DNA of 32,398 nucleotides from an uncultured Uliginosibacterium sp. (GCA_945957295.1 CAMFLH010000022.1:1-32398), one strand, 5' to 3'; shown: positions 10,738 through 20,639, counted from the first letter of the stretch. Numbers and translations: made by a program. The notes: generated from the letters alone by a model not told the origin.

Positions 10738-11205
10738 CTACTTCGAGAGTTGGGCGAACACCGCCATCAGCTCCGCATCGCCCATGTCGCGGGCCGAGGC
10801 GAGCTCGCCCGCGTTGGTGGCATGCAGCAGGCGGCCCTTTGCGTCGAGCACCGCAACCGCCGGAATTCCCTTCTTGCTCGGGTTGCCGTAGTCAGCGGCG
10901 ACATCCTGATTCCGATCCCAGTTGCCGATGTTGACCTTGGTGACGATGTATTGCCGAGTCACATGTTGTGCCAGCGTGCCCTCACCCATCTTGCGCGCGA
11001 GTTCGCGGCAGTCCTTGCACCAGTTCGCGCCGAACACCAGCAGCACCTGCTTCTTCTGCGCCTTCGCGTGCTTCAGCGCGCTGGCGATGTCGGTGCGGGC
11101 GTTGGCGGTTTCATCGTAAGGCAGCGCATCCGTAGCTCGCGCTGACGACGCGAAACACGCGAAAACCAGCAAGGCATTCAGGGCAAAGCGTGAGGCGGGT
11201 AGCAT
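10738..11205 (-). CDS. Thioredoxin-fold protein, periplasmic
   Basis: Signal peptide MLPASRFALNALLVFACFASSARA; VLLVFGANWCKDCRELARKM (WCKDC) and KKGIPAVAVLDAKGRLL. Confidence 0.87.
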   Translation of the reverse strand: MLPASRFALNALLVFACFASSARATDALPYDETANARTDIASALKHAKAQKKQVLLVFGANWCKDCRELARKMGEGTLAQHVTRQYIVTKVNIGNWDRNQDVAADYGNPSKKGIPAVAVLDAKGRLLHATNAGELASARDMGDAELMAVFAQLSK

Positions 11206-11275
11206 GTGGGTCTGATTGTGGCCGGGGCAAAACGCCAATCTAGCACCGCTAGCGGCCCTCGTACGGAGAGCAAAC

Positions 11276-12241
11276 ATGGAATACCGTCGTCTCGGCCGCT
11301 CAGGCCTGCAAGTCAGCCAACTCTCGCTCGGTTCTTGGGTGACCTATCACAACCAGGTGGACACAAGCGCCGCACGCGAACTGATGGCCGCGGCCTTCGA
11401 CCAAGGCGTGAACTTCTTCGACAACGCCGAGGCCTACGCCAACGGGCAGTCGGAGACGATCATGGGCGCTGCGCTACGCGAACTGGGCTGGTCGCGGGTG
11501 AAGTTCGTGGTGTCCACCAAGTTCTACTGGGGCCTGTCGGATGGCCCGAACCAGCGCAACACGCTCAACCGCAAGTATCTGCGGCAAGCAATCGATGGCT
11601 CGCTGCAGCGCTTCGGTCTGGATTATGTCGATCTGGCCTACTGCCACCGCCCCGACCCGCACACGCCGATCGAGGAAACCGTGTGGGCGATGCACGACAT
11701 GGTGGAACAGGGCAAGGCGCTCTACTGGGGCACCTCCGAATGGTCCGCCGATGAGATCCGCGCCGCATGGGAAATTGCCGAGCGCCATCATCTGCACAAG
11801 CCCGTCGTGGAGCAACCGCAGTACAACCTGTTCCACCGCACCCGTGTCGAGCAGGAGTACGCCCGCCTGTACGACGATATCGGACTCGGCCTGACCACCT
11901 GGAGCCCGCTGGCTTCAGGTCTGCTGACTGGCAAGTATCGCAACGGCGTACCCGCGGGCAGCCGTGGCGCGCTGGAGAACATGGCGTGGTTGCGCGACGC
12001 GCTGACCGACCCGATCAGGAACGCAACGGTTGCCCGTTTCGCCGAGCTTGCGGCATCGCTTGGCTGTACCCCGGCCCAGCTCGCGATTGCCTGGTGCACC
12101 GCCAACCCGCGTGTATCGAGCGTGATCACGGGCGCCTCGTCACCCGCCCAATTGGCCGACAACCTCGGCGCGCTGGCCGTCTTGCCGAAGCTCGATGCAG
12201 CGGTAAGGCAGCAGCTCGACGCCATCTTCAAGGCCGACTGA
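11276..12241 (+). CDS. Aldo/keto reductase, Kv-beta-subunit-like
   Basis: [105 protein letters not shown]. Confidence 0.94.
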   Translation: MEYRRLGRSGLQVSQLSLGSWVTYHNQVDTSAARELMAAAFDQGVNFFDNAEAYANGQSETIMGAALRELGWSRVKFVVSTKFYWGLSDGPNQRNTLNRKYLRQAIDGSLQRFGLDYVDLAYCHRPDPHTPIEETVWAMHDMVEQGKALYWGTSEWSADEIRAAWEIAERHHLHKPVVEQPQYNLFHRTRVEQEYARLYDDIGLGLTTWSPLASGLLTGKYRNGVPAGSRGALENMAWLRDALTDPIRNATVARFAELAASLGCTPAQLAIAWCTANPRVSSVITGASSPAQLADNLGALAVLPKLDAAVRQQLDAIFKAD

Positions 12242-12253
12242 GCGAAGTACGAC

Positions 12254-13141
12254 ATGGTCGAGCGCTTGTTGAACCAAGGCCCCCGCGCGGCGCATCGCCC
12301 CGCCGTGCTGCTGATCGGGCTGATGCTCTTCGCACTGGGTGGCTGTGGCGGCGGAGGTGGCGACGACACCGCCGCCGCGCCGCCCACACCGCCCCCCACG
12401 CCGCCCGCCAGCGGACGTTGGACGCCGACGCTGAACGACACCTGGCAGTGGCAGCTCAATGGCAACGTGAACACGAGCTATGACGCCAGCGTGTACGACA
12501 TCGACCTGTTCGACACGCCGCAGGCCACCATCGACTTGCTCCATGCCGCAGGGCGTAAGGTAGCCTGCTACTTCTCGGCCGGCAGCGGTGAAGACTGGCG
12601 GCCGGACTATGCGGGCTTCGCTGCGGCCGATCTGGGCGCCGCGCTGGACGGCTGGGCCGGCGAACGCTGGCTCGACACCCGCTCTGCCAGCGTTCGCAGC
12701 GTCATGGCTGCGCGGCTCGATCTCGCGGCGAGCAAACACTGCGACGGCGTGGAGCCGGACAATGTCGATGGTTATGCCAATGCGAGCGGCTTCCCGCTCA
12801 GCGCCGCCACGCAACTGGATTACAACCGCTGGCTCGCCGCGCAAGCGCACGCCAGAAAGCTGGCCGTCGCCCTCAAGAACGATCTGGAACAGTTGGGTGA
12901 TCTGCAGGGCGACTTCGATTTCGCCGTCAATGAGGAGTGCTTTGCACTCAATGAATGCGGCACTTACGCCAGCTTCATCACGCTCGGCAAACCGGTGTTC
13001 AACGCCGAGTACGCGGCGCGTTACCAGCAGAACACCAACGGCGCGCGCACGGCCCTGTGTGCCGCAGCAGAACAGGCGAAGATCCGCACGCTGGTGCTCG
13101 CCCAACAACTCGACGACAGCTACCGCTACGCGTGCCCGTGA
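12254..13141 (+). CDS. GH114-like (endo alpha-1,4 polygalactosaminidase family) lipoprotein
   Basis: Lipobox-like FALGGCGGGGGD; WQWQLNGNVNTSYDASVYDIDLFDT, GRKVACYFSAGSGEDWRPD, CDGVEPDNVDGY, NDLEQLGDLQGDFDFAVNEECF. Confidence 0.85.
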   Translation: MVERLLNQGPRAAHRPAVLLIGLMLFALGGCGGGGGDDTAAAPPTPPPTPPASGRWTPTLNDTWQWQLNGNVNTSYDASVYDIDLFDTPQATIDLLHAAGRKVACYFSAGSGEDWRPDYAGFAAADLGAALDGWAGERWLDTRSASVRSVMAARLDLAASKHCDGVEPDNVDGYANASGFPLSAATQLDYNRWLAAQAHARKLAVALKNDLEQLGDLQGDFDFAVNEECFALNECGTYASFITLGKPVFNAEYAARYQQNTNGARTALCAAAEQAKIRTLVLAQQLDDSYRYACP

Positions 13142-13154
13142 AGGCGACGCCGCA

Positions 13155-14183
13155 TCACGCGGCGCGGCGTTCCACAGCGAGTGCGGCGAAGCGAGCCTGT
13201 AGCGCATCGAACGGCAGATCACGCCCGATCAGCACAATGCGGTTGTCGCGCTGTTCGCCATGCGCCCACTCGCGGCCGTAGTCGAAACCGGCGATTCGAT
13301 GCACGCCCTGGAAGATCAGTCGCCGTGCCTCGCCCGCGATCGACAGGATGCCCTTGTAGCGCAGCAGATCGTTGGCGTGCGTATCGATCAGCGACTCAAC
13401 GAAACCGGATACCGCGTCGAGATCGAGCTCGCCATCTGCCTCCAGCACGATCGAGCCGATCGCAGCATCGTGGCGTGGCGCCTGAATCCCGGCCGCCCCC
13501 TTTGCACTCGGCACGAAACGATGGATTGGCTTGCGCGGCGGCAGGCCACGCTCGTCGAGCGAAAAGCCGCCGATGTTCAGCAGATCGCGCCAGTCCTCGT
13601 CAGCCGAGCCTGCCCGCAACAAAGGCGCACGGGCGTTGATATTGCGTAGCACGGGAAACAGCGCACTCGGCGCAAGCGCATCGGCACAATCGGCCTTGGT
13701 CACCAGCAGGCGATCGGCGTAGGCCACCTGCGCGCTCGCAACACGCTCACGGTCAAGCTGAGCGATCGCGTGGCAGGCATCGACCAGCGTGACGACGCCA
13801 TCCAGCGCATAGATGTCGCGCAACGTTTCGTCCCAGAAGAAACTCTGGATCACCGGGCCCGGGTCGGCGAGGCCGGTGGTCTCGATCACCAACCTGTCGA
13901 ACGCGATCAGCCCCATGTCACGCCGCTCGGCGAGATCAACGAGCGCGGCAGCCAGTTCACCCTGAACGCTGCAACAGATGCAGCCGTTCGAGAGCTCCAC
14001 GACCGTCGTCGCGCCCGGGCCGACGAGATCACCGTCGATGCTCTCGGCGCCGAACTCGTTCTCCACCACCGCGATGCGCTCGCCATGTGGCGCGGCAAGC
14101 AGCCGATTGAGCAGCGTGGTCTTGCCGGCACCGAGGAAGCCGGTAAGCAGGGTGACGGGAATCGGGGCGACGTTCAAATTCAT
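13155..14183 (-). CDS. yjiA: G3E-family GTP-binding protein, YjiA/CobW-like
   Basis: PVTLLTGFLGAGKTTLLNRLL (Walker A), VVENEFGAE, SNGCICCSV (CxCC), IETTGLADPGPV, VTKADCAD; downstream of ybdD. Confidence 0.93.
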   Translation of the reverse strand: MNLNVAPIPVTLLTGFLGAGKTTLLNRLLAAPHGERIAVVENEFGAESIDGDLVGPGATTVVELSNGCICCSVQGELAAALVDLAERRDMGLIAFDRLVIETTGLADPGPVIQSFFWDETLRDIYALDGVVTLVDACHAIAQLDRERVASAQVAYADRLLVTKADCADALAPSALFPVLRNINARAPLLRAGSADEDWRDLLNIGGFSLDERGLPPRKPIHRFVPSAKGAAGIQAPRHDAAIGSIVLEADGELDLDAVSGFVESLIDTHANDLLRYKGILSIAGEARRLIFQGVHRIAGFDYGREWAHGEQRDNRIVLIGRDLPFDALQARFAALAVERRAA

Positions 14184-14264
14184 GGCGGTTTCCTTTGCGG
14201 AGTGCGCGCGGGTCTGCATCGCTTGCGGTGCAGGCCCCCGAGCACTCGGGGGGTGTTCAGCGGT

Positions 14265-14462
14265 TCAACAACACTTGCCGTTGCCTTTCGCGCCGAAGCG
14301 GGCGTCCTGACGTTCGCGGAAGAACTCCTCGTAGGTCATCGGCGTCTGTTCGGGATGCGTCAGGCGCATGTGCTGAACATAGGTGTCGTAGTCGGGCTGC
14401 CCCACCATCAGGCGGGCCGCCTGACGGAGGGTTTGCCCCATGCGAGCGAGGTCGCGAAACAT
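14265..14462 (-). CDS. YbdD/YjiX family small protein
   Basis: 65 aa; MVGQPDYDTYVQHMRLTHPEQTPMTYEEFFRERQDARFGAKGNGKCC, near-identical architecture to YbdD/YjiX including terminal CC. Confidence 0.95.
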   Translation of the reverse strand: MFRDLARMGQTLRQAARLMVGQPDYDTYVQHMRLTHPEQTPMTYEEFFRERQDARFGAKGNGKCC

Positions 14463-14478
14463 CGTTCGCCTGTTTCAG

Positions 14479-16542
14479 TTACGCGGCGTTGGCCGGCATC
14501 GGCTGGTAGGCCGATTCCTGCACCGTCGGGTGAGCGATGCGGTAGGCGCGCAGCGCGGCACGGATACCGAACACCAGCACGGTGAGCACGACCACGATGA
14601 AGAGACCACAGAGGCTCGCATCAACATAGTCGTTGAAGATCACCTGTTGCATCTGCTCGATGCTCTTCGCCGGCGCCAGCACTTCGCCGCGTTCGGCTGC
14701 ACCGCTGAACTTGGCAGCGTGCGCGAGGAAGCCCACCTTCGGGTTCTCGCTGAAGATCTTCAGCCAGCCAGCCGACAGCGTACAGGCCAGCAGCCAGATC
14801 GTCGGCACGATCGTGACCCAGGCGTAACGCTCGCGCTTCATCTTCACCAGCACCACGGTGGCTAGGATCAGCGCCACGGCCGCGAGCATCTGGTTCGCCA
14901 CACCGAACAGCGGCCACAAGGTGTTGATGCCACCGAGCGGATCGACCACGCCTTGATACAGGAAGTAACCCCAGGCGGTAACGCAGAGGCCGGTCGCGAG
15001 CAAGTTGGCGACAAGCGACTCGGTGCGCTTGAGCGAAGGCACGAAGGTGCCCAGCAGATCCTGCAGCATGAAACGACCTGCACGTGTGCCGGCATCCACC
15101 GCGGTGAGGATGAAGAGCGCTTCGAACAGGATCGCGAAGTGGTACCAGAAGGCCATCATCGCCTTGCCACCGATCGCGCCGGAGAGAATCTGCGCCATAC
15201 CCACAGCGAGCGTCGGTGCGCCACCGGCACGCGAGATGATGGTCTTCTCGCCAACGTCCGCTGCGACTTGCGTGAGCATTTCCGGCGTGACAACGAAGCC
15301 CCATTGCGAGATCGCGACAGCAGCGGTTTCCGCGGTCTTGCCGAGGACTGCGGCCGGGCTGTTCATCGCGAAGTACACACCCGGCTCGACGCAGGATGCG
15401 GCCACCAGCGCCATGATCGCGACGAAGGATTCCATCAGCATGCCGCCGTAGCCGATGAAGGCGGCGTGCTTCTCCGTCTCCAGCAGTTTCGGCGTGGTGC
15501 CCGACGAAATCAGCGCATGGAAGCCGGACACGGCACCGCAAGCGATGGTGATGAAGAGGAAGGGGAACAGCGGACCCGCCCACACCGGGCCGGTGCCATC
15601 GACGAACTTCGTCAGGGCCGGCATCTTCATGTGCGGCGCAACGAAGGCGATACCGATCGCCAGGCCCATGATCGTGCCGATCTTGAGGAAGGTCGAAAGG
15701 TAATCACGCGGCGCAAGCAGCAGCCACACCGGCAGCACCGAGGCGATGAAGCCGTAGCCGATCAGCAGCCAGGTGAGTTGCTTGCCGTCGAAGGTGAACA
15801 TCGGGCCCCAGGTCGGGCTCGCGGCCACATCGCCGCCGAACACGATCGCGGCCATCAGCAGCACGAAGCCGACGATCGAGATTTCCCCGATCTTGCCCGG
15901 GCGAATGAAGCGCAGGTAGATGCCCATGAAAATCGCGATCGGGATCGTCGCGGCCACCGTGAAGGAGCCCCAGGGCGAATCAGTCAGCGCCTTCACCACG
16001 ATCAGCGCGAGCACCGCGAGGATGATCACCATGATCATGAAGGTGCCGAAAAGCGCCACCACACCGGGGATCGGCCCGAGCTCGGACTTGATCAGGTCGC
16101 CCAGCGAGCGACCATCACGGCGCGTGGAGATGAACAGCACCATGAAGTCCTGCACCGCGCCGGCGAAGATCACGCCAGCCAGAATCCACAGCATGCCGGG
16201 CAGGTAGCCCATCTGTGCGGCGAGCACCGGGCCGACCAGCGGGCCGGCGCCGGCGATCGCTGCGAAGTGGTGGCCGTAGAGCACGTACTTGTTGGTCGGC
16301 ACATAGTCCAGGCCATCGTTGTGTTTCCAGGCCGGCGTCATGCGGGAGCCATCGACCCCCACCACCTTGTTGGCGATGAAGAGGCCGTAGTAGCGATAGC
16401 CGATCAGATAAACCGAGATCGCGGCCACCACCACCCAAAGGGCGTTGATGGTTTCACCGCGGCTCAGCGCGACAACTGCAAGTGCGGAAGCACCCAGCAG
16501 GGCAAGTGCGGCCCAACCGAGGTGCGGCAAGAAGCGTTTCAT
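14479..16542 (-). CDS. cstA: CstA/BtsT family pyruvate/peptide transporter (carbon starvation protein)
   Basis: About 687 aa polytopic; GETINALWVVVAAISVYLIGYRYYGLFIANKVVGVD, GLDYVPTNKYVLYGHHFAAIAGAGPLVGPVLAAQMGYLPG, SGTTPKLLETEKHA. Confidence 0.96.
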   Translation of the reverse strand: MKRFLPHLGWAALALLGASALAVVALSRGETINALWVVVAAISVYLIGYRYYGLFIANKVVGVDGSRMTPAWKHNDGLDYVPTNKYVLYGHHFAAIAGAGPLVGPVLAAQMGYLPGMLWILAGVIFAGAVQDFMVLFISTRRDGRSLGDLIKSELGPIPGVVALFGTFMIMVIILAVLALIVVKALTDSPWGSFTVAATIPIAIFMGIYLRFIRPGKIGEISIVGFVLLMAAIVFGGDVAASPTWGPMFTFDGKQLTWLLIGYGFIASVLPVWLLLAPRDYLSTFLKIGTIMGLAIGIAFVAPHMKMPALTKFVDGTGPVWAGPLFPFLFITIACGAVSGFHALISSGTTPKLLETEKHAAFIGYGGMLMESFVAIMALVAASCVEPGVYFAMNSPAAVLGKTAETAAVAISQWGFVVTPEMLTQVAADVGEKTIISRAGGAPTLAVGMAQILSGAIGGKAMMAFWYHFAILFEALFILTAVDAGTRAGRFMLQDLLGTFVPSLKRTESLVANLLATGLCVTAWGYFLYQGVVDPLGGINTLWPLFGVANQMLAAVALILATVVLVKMKRERYAWVTIVPTIWLLACTLSAGWLKIFSENPKVGFLAHAAKFSGAAERGEVLAPAKSIEQMQQVIFNDYVDASLCGLFIVVVLTVLVFGIRAALRAYRIAHPTVQESAYQPMPANAA

Positions 16543-16581
16543 GGTCTCCTCCAGTGCTGGCCCAGACAGCAGCCGCATGGG

Positions 16582-16639
16582 TTATCGATATCAGTCGACG
16601 TCAGCGCTCTAACTGCGACGTTGCCTTAAGTATCGATAA
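16582..16639. promoter_or_regulatory. Candidate operator region upstream of cstA
   Basis: TTATCGATA (16582-16590) and inverted TATCGATAA (16631-16639) flank two CGACGT direct repeats (16596-16601, 16616-16621; 20-bp period). Confidence 0.4.
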
Positions 16640-16776
16640 GCGGATTTGATTGCACATCCGCACGACTACCGAGCGGAGGCCAGTAGTTCTACGTAGCCAA
16701 ACCCCATCCCACTCTGGTGATATGGGTATCCTTGATCCACACTGTTCTGATGAGCCCCACGCCAGATGAGGTGTAA

Positions 16777-17739
16777 ATGAACCCCCGCAGCCCCTGCGAG
16801 CGCTCGGTACGGTGGCTGTGTATGGTCCTTGCATTGGCTGGCGGCCTGTTCGCGGCGGCGGCATGCGCGGCAGCACCGGCAACGCTCGAGGTCACGGTAC
16901 GCGGCCCAGAAGGCCCGGGCGACACGCGTTACGACTACGACACCGGTGTGCTGCGTCTCGCACTCGAGAAAACACGTGCCCGGTACGGCAACTACCGCAT
17001 CGTCACCGCGCCGCCGATGAACTTCTCCCGCGCGATCGCCTCCGCAAGCACGAACGCCTACCCGAACTTCTTCATCAAGCTGAGCTACGAAGCGCGTTAC
17101 GCGGACGCGCTCAACTTGGACTACGTGCGCTTTCCGGTGGATCTGGGCATCGTCGGCTACCGGGTGTGCTTCACGCACCCAGACCTGAAAGCCGAACTGG
17201 CAAAGGCCACTAGTCTTGATGCGCTGCGGCGATTTACGATTGGCCAGGGGCGCGACTGGGCCGACGTGACCATCCTGCGCGGCAACGGGTTCAACGTCGT
17301 CGAGGTGGACCAATACGAAAGTCTGTTCCGCATGGTCGCCGCGCGCCGCTTTGATCTGTTCTGCCGGGGTACCAACGAATTGCTCGACGAGTACAACGCG
17401 CACCAGGACTTGCCGGGCCTGAGCTACGACGAAACGTTTTCAATCGCATACCCGCTGCCGCGCTTCTTCTACACCCACAAACGCAACGCCGCTGCGATCG
17501 CGCGCGTGCAGGAAGGGATCCGGCTCGCCCACAAGGACGGCAGTCTGCAAATTCTCTGGCGCGAGAAATACGGCGACAGCGTCGACCTTGTGCGACTCGA
17601 TAAACGCCGTGTGTTCTGGATCGAGAACCCGTTGCTCAAGGACGTGGACTTCGACTACCGCCAGTACTTCTTCGACCCGCTCAAACAAGACCTGCGGACA
17701 CCGCCACCGCGCCGCGGCAGAAGTAGCCAGCAGCCCTAG
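16777..17739 (+). CDS. Periplasmic substrate-binding-protein-like (SBP family 3-like)
   Basis: Signal peptide; DYDTGVLRLALEKTRARYGNYRI, VDLGIVGYRVCFTHPDLKAELAKATSLDALRRFTIGQGRDWADVTILRGNGFNV; no ABC permease or ATPase nearby. Confidence 0.75.
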   Translation: MNPRSPCERSVRWLCMVLALAGGLFAAAACAAAPATLEVTVRGPEGPGDTRYDYDTGVLRLALEKTRARYGNYRIVTAPPMNFSRAIASASTNAYPNFFIKLSYEARYADALNLDYVRFPVDLGIVGYRVCFTHPDLKAELAKATSLDALRRFTIGQGRDWADVTILRGNGFNVVEVDQYESLFRMVAARRFDLFCRGTNELLDEYNAHQDLPGLSYDETFSIAYPLPRFFYTHKRNAAAIARVQEGIRLAHKDGSLQILWREKYGDSVDLVRLDKRRVFWIENPLLKDVDFDYRQYFFDPLKQDLRTPPPRRGRSSQQP

Positions 17740-17898
17740 GCTCACCATCGCGGCACAACGCGAGCGGTAAAGCGCCGCCAGCCCCCTTGCGCACGAACCC
17801 CGACATGCGGCCGCAGCCCGGTTGGCGCCAGGCGTTCAGCGGACACACCACGCCTATCGCTGGTGCTATAACTGCGCGATCGCCTTTAACGCCGCACC

Positions 17899-19263
17899 AT
17901 GCAACTCCGCCTGAAAGTCCTCATCCTCGCCGTAGCACCGTTGCTGCTCGCCATTGCCGCTGTTGCTGCCGTCGTGCGCATCGAATCGCGCGCGCTCGCG
18001 GAGGCCGAACTCGCTGCCGTTGAGCCGGTGCTGGTTGCCGCGCGCAAAGCCGAGTTGCAGCACTACGTAGAGCTGGCGCTTGGTGCACTGACACACTTGC
18101 ACGATCAGCCTGACGACGCAGCAGCGCGCAATGCCGCACTGGCCACCTTGGGCAAACTGGACTACGGGCGCGACGGTTACTTCTTCGTCTATGACATGGC
18201 GGGCCGCAACCTGATGCACCCGCGCCAGCCGGAATTGGTGGGCCGAGACTTGTGGAACCTGCGCGATCCGCAAGGCACGCCGACGATCCAGCGCCTGGTC
18301 GCACAAGCCAAGGCCGGCGGCGGTTTCGTCGAGTTCATGTGGCAGCGCCCTTCCACCGGCCGGCTCGAACGCAAGCTTGGCTACGTGGCGCTAGAGCCGA
18401 AGTGGGGCTGGATGGTTGGCACCGGTATCTACCTTGATGACCTTGCCGAAGCCCGCGCACGAATCGACCGTGAAGCCTCGCGTGCGATTAACGCCACGCT
18501 GGGCGTGATCGCCGGCATTGCGGTTGTCGCGGCCCTGCTCGTTGCCGTAGGCGGGCTCGCCTTGAATCTGTCCGATCAGCGCGATGCCGAGGCGCGCATG
18601 CGCGCGCTGGCCCACCAGGTTGTGCGCTCGCAGGAAACCGAGCGCGCCCGCGTCGCCCGCGAACTGCACGACGGCGTGAGCCAGTGGCTGGTATCGGTGA
18701 AGTACATGTTCGAATCGGTCCAACTGCGCCTTGAAGCACTACGACATGACGATCTCGCCCCGGTCGCCGAATCGCTCGCGCGCGGCATCACGCGCCTCAA
18801 CGAAGTGCTGCGCGAGATCCGCCGCATCTCGCACGGCCTGCGCCCCGCACTACTGGACGACCTCGGCCTTGCACCCGCGCTGACTCAAATCGTTGGCGAA
18901 TTCGGCGCGCGCACCCAGATCGCGGTGCAATGCGACACCGACCGCGACATCCCCATCCCGGAAGCCGTGGCAACCGCCCTCTTCCGCGTGGTGCAGGAAG
19001 CACTGGCGAACATCGAACGACACGCTGGTGCCCACTCGGTCAGGGTCGACCTCTCCCGCGCGGAGGGTGGTGCACGCCTGCGCGTGATCGATGACGGCAA
19101 GGGTTTCGATCTCGAAGAGGTGCACGAACATCCGCGTGGCGGTCTGGGCCTCTCCAGCATGCGCGAGCGGGTCGAAACGCTGGGAGGCCGTTTCGACTTG
19201 CGTTCCGGCCCAGAGGGCACGACGATTGAAGCCCTGCTTCCCGAATCTGCGCTACGGCCCTGA
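17899..19263 (+). CDS. Sensor histidine kinase, single Cache domain plus HisKA_3 and HATPase (NarL/DegS type)
   Basis: Two TM segments flank a Cache domain (GRDGYFFVYDMAGRNLMHPRQPELVGRDLWNLRDPQG...KWGWMVGTGIYLDD); ERARVARELHDGVSQWLV H-box; DDGKGFD and GGLGLSSMRERVE N/G boxes. Confidence 0.93.
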   Translation: MQLRLKVLILAVAPLLLAIAAVAAVVRIESRALAEAELAAVEPVLVAARKAELQHYVELALGALTHLHDQPDDAAARNAALATLGKLDYGRDGYFFVYDMAGRNLMHPRQPELVGRDLWNLRDPQGTPTIQRLVAQAKAGGGFVEFMWQRPSTGRLERKLGYVALEPKWGWMVGTGIYLDDLAEARARIDREASRAINATLGVIAGIAVVAALLVAVGGLALNLSDQRDAEARMRALAHQVVRSQETERARVARELHDGVSQWLVSVKYMFESVQLRLEALRHDDLAPVAESLARGITRLNEVLREIRRISHGLRPALLDDLGLAPALTQIVGEFGARTQIAVQCDTDRDIPIPEAVATALFRVVQEALANIERHAGAHSVRVDLSRAEGGARLRVIDDGKGFDLEEVHEHPRGGLGLSSMRERVETLGGRFDLRSGPEGTTIEALLPESALRP

Positions 19264-19267
19264 CACG

Positions 19268-19912
19268 ATGACGCTTCCTTCCGGCACTTCCTCCTCCATC
19301 CGCATCCTGCTGGTCGATGACCACCCGCTGGTGCGCGACGGCGTCAGGGCTCGGCTCGAAGCGGTGCCCGGTTTCCGCGTCGTCGCCGAAGCGGGCACCG
19401 CGGGCGAAGCGCTGGCGATGGTCGAACAGCATTCACCCGATATCGCGCTGATGGATGTCGGCCTCCCCGGCACCAACGGCGTGGAACTCGCACGCCAATG
19501 CCACGAGCGCTTCCCCGCTTTGCGCATCGTCATGCTGACGATGCATGACCAGCCTCAGGTCGTTGTCGAGGCCTTCCGTGTTGGCGCGCGCGGTTATGTG
19601 TTGAAGGACAGTCCTGCGCAGGAGATCGTCGCCGCGATCGAAACGGTGATGGCCGGCCGCCGCTACTACTCCGCCGGCGTGGCTGACGCGCTGGCACATG
19701 GCGCAACGCCAGATCCGCTGCTGACGCAGCGTGAAAAGGAAGTGCTGGCGTTTATCGCGGAGGGCCTATCGAGCAAGGAAATTGCCCAACGGCTGGACCT
19801 CTCCGTGCGCACGGTTGAAACGCACCGCCTCAACATCAAACGCAAGCTTGAACTCGACGGCTCGGCCGCGCTGGCCCGCTTCGCGGTCGAACGCAAGCGG
19901 ACGGGGCTTTGA
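19268..19912 (+). CDS. NarL/LuxR-family response regulator
   Basis: IRILLVDDHPLVRDGV receiver with D in IALMDVGLPG; LTQREKEVLAFIAEGLSSKEIAQRLDLSVRTVETHRLNIKRKL HTH. Confidence 0.95.
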   Translation: MTLPSGTSSSIRILLVDDHPLVRDGVRARLEAVPGFRVVAEAGTAGEALAMVEQHSPDIALMDVGLPGTNGVELARQCHERFPALRIVMLTMHDQPQVVVEAFRVGARGYVLKDSPAQEIVAAIETVMAGRRYYSAGVADALAHGATPDPLLTQREKEVLAFIAEGLSSKEIAQRLDLSVRTVETHRLNIKRKLELDGSAALARFAVERKRTGL

Positions 19913-19917
19913 CGCTA

Positions 19918-20490
19918 TCAGTGCCCGCCGAAATGCGAGGGCCGTAGCAACTCGATCTTGAACTCGGACTCGAACGGCGGCACGTGGCATTCCACGACAT
20001 CACGGTCCGACAACTGCAGACATAGCCCGACCACATCAGCCTTCACTGGCAGCGACGCAACACAGCGATCCGCCAGTACCGCCGCGTGCACCGCCAGCGC
20101 GCCGCGCTGCGTCAGGTAGCCCAACACGCGCGCAAGGGAGTGCCCCTGGTAGAGCACATCGTCCACGACCAGCACGGTCGCACGCGAAAGGTCGCGCGCC
20201 GCGAACTCCGCGTTCTCGGTCAGCTGCGTATCGGCATGCAACAACGCCAGATCGTCGCCATAGCGTTTGAGCTTGATCTCGTAGCAAGGCAGGCTCAGCC
20301 CGTAGAGCGCCTTCAACCGCGCCTGCAACATCACCGCAAGCGGCCCGCCGCGCCGCAGAATGCCGAGCAGCAAGGGATCGCTCGCCCCCGCCAACAATGG
20401 AAACGCCTGCGCAGCCATCCAGTCCACAACCTTCGCCAGCCGCGGCGCGTCATATAGCGTGAACCGATCTCCGGGCACCGTGGTGTCCAT
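19918..20490 (-). CDS. Phosphoribosyltransferase-domain protein (PyrR-like fold)
   Basis: PLLLGILRRGGPLAVML, ATVLVVDDVLYQGHSLARVLGYL (PRPP-binding motif VVDDVLYQGHS), VGLCLQLSDRDVVECHVPPFE; start ambiguous (20490 or 20550). Confidence 0.82.
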   Translation of the reverse strand: MDTTVPGDRFTLYDAPRLAKVVDWMAAQAFPLLAGASDPLLLGILRRGGPLAVMLQARLKALYGLSLPCYEIKLKRYGDDLALLHADTQLTENAEFAARDLSRATVLVVDDVLYQGHSLARVLGYLTQRGALAVHAAVLADRCVASLPVKADVVGLCLQLSDRDVVECHVPPFESEFKIELLRPSHFGGH

Positions 20491-20613
20491 GACATGCGCT
20501 CCCATCACCAGAACTTTGCATAGTGTTCTGCTTGCATTTGCCTGATGCAAGCTGCTTATGGCCCAGCAGGCGTCCTGGAGAATGCAAACTTTCGCAAGAT
20601 CGCCTGACCTTCT

Positions 20614-20639
20614 GATGACGCCCAGTTTCGGGCGTCATC
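20614..20639. repeat. Perfect 10-bp inverted repeat in divergent intergenic region
   Basis: GATGACGCCC-AGTTTC-GGGCGTCATC between divergent PRTase and HEAT-lipoprotein genes. Confidence 0.65.

Noticed and set aside
14953-16629. 558-aa plus-strand ORF opposite cstA
   Set aside because: His/Arg/Glu-rich shadow ORF; cstA has full-length family similarity on the minus strand.
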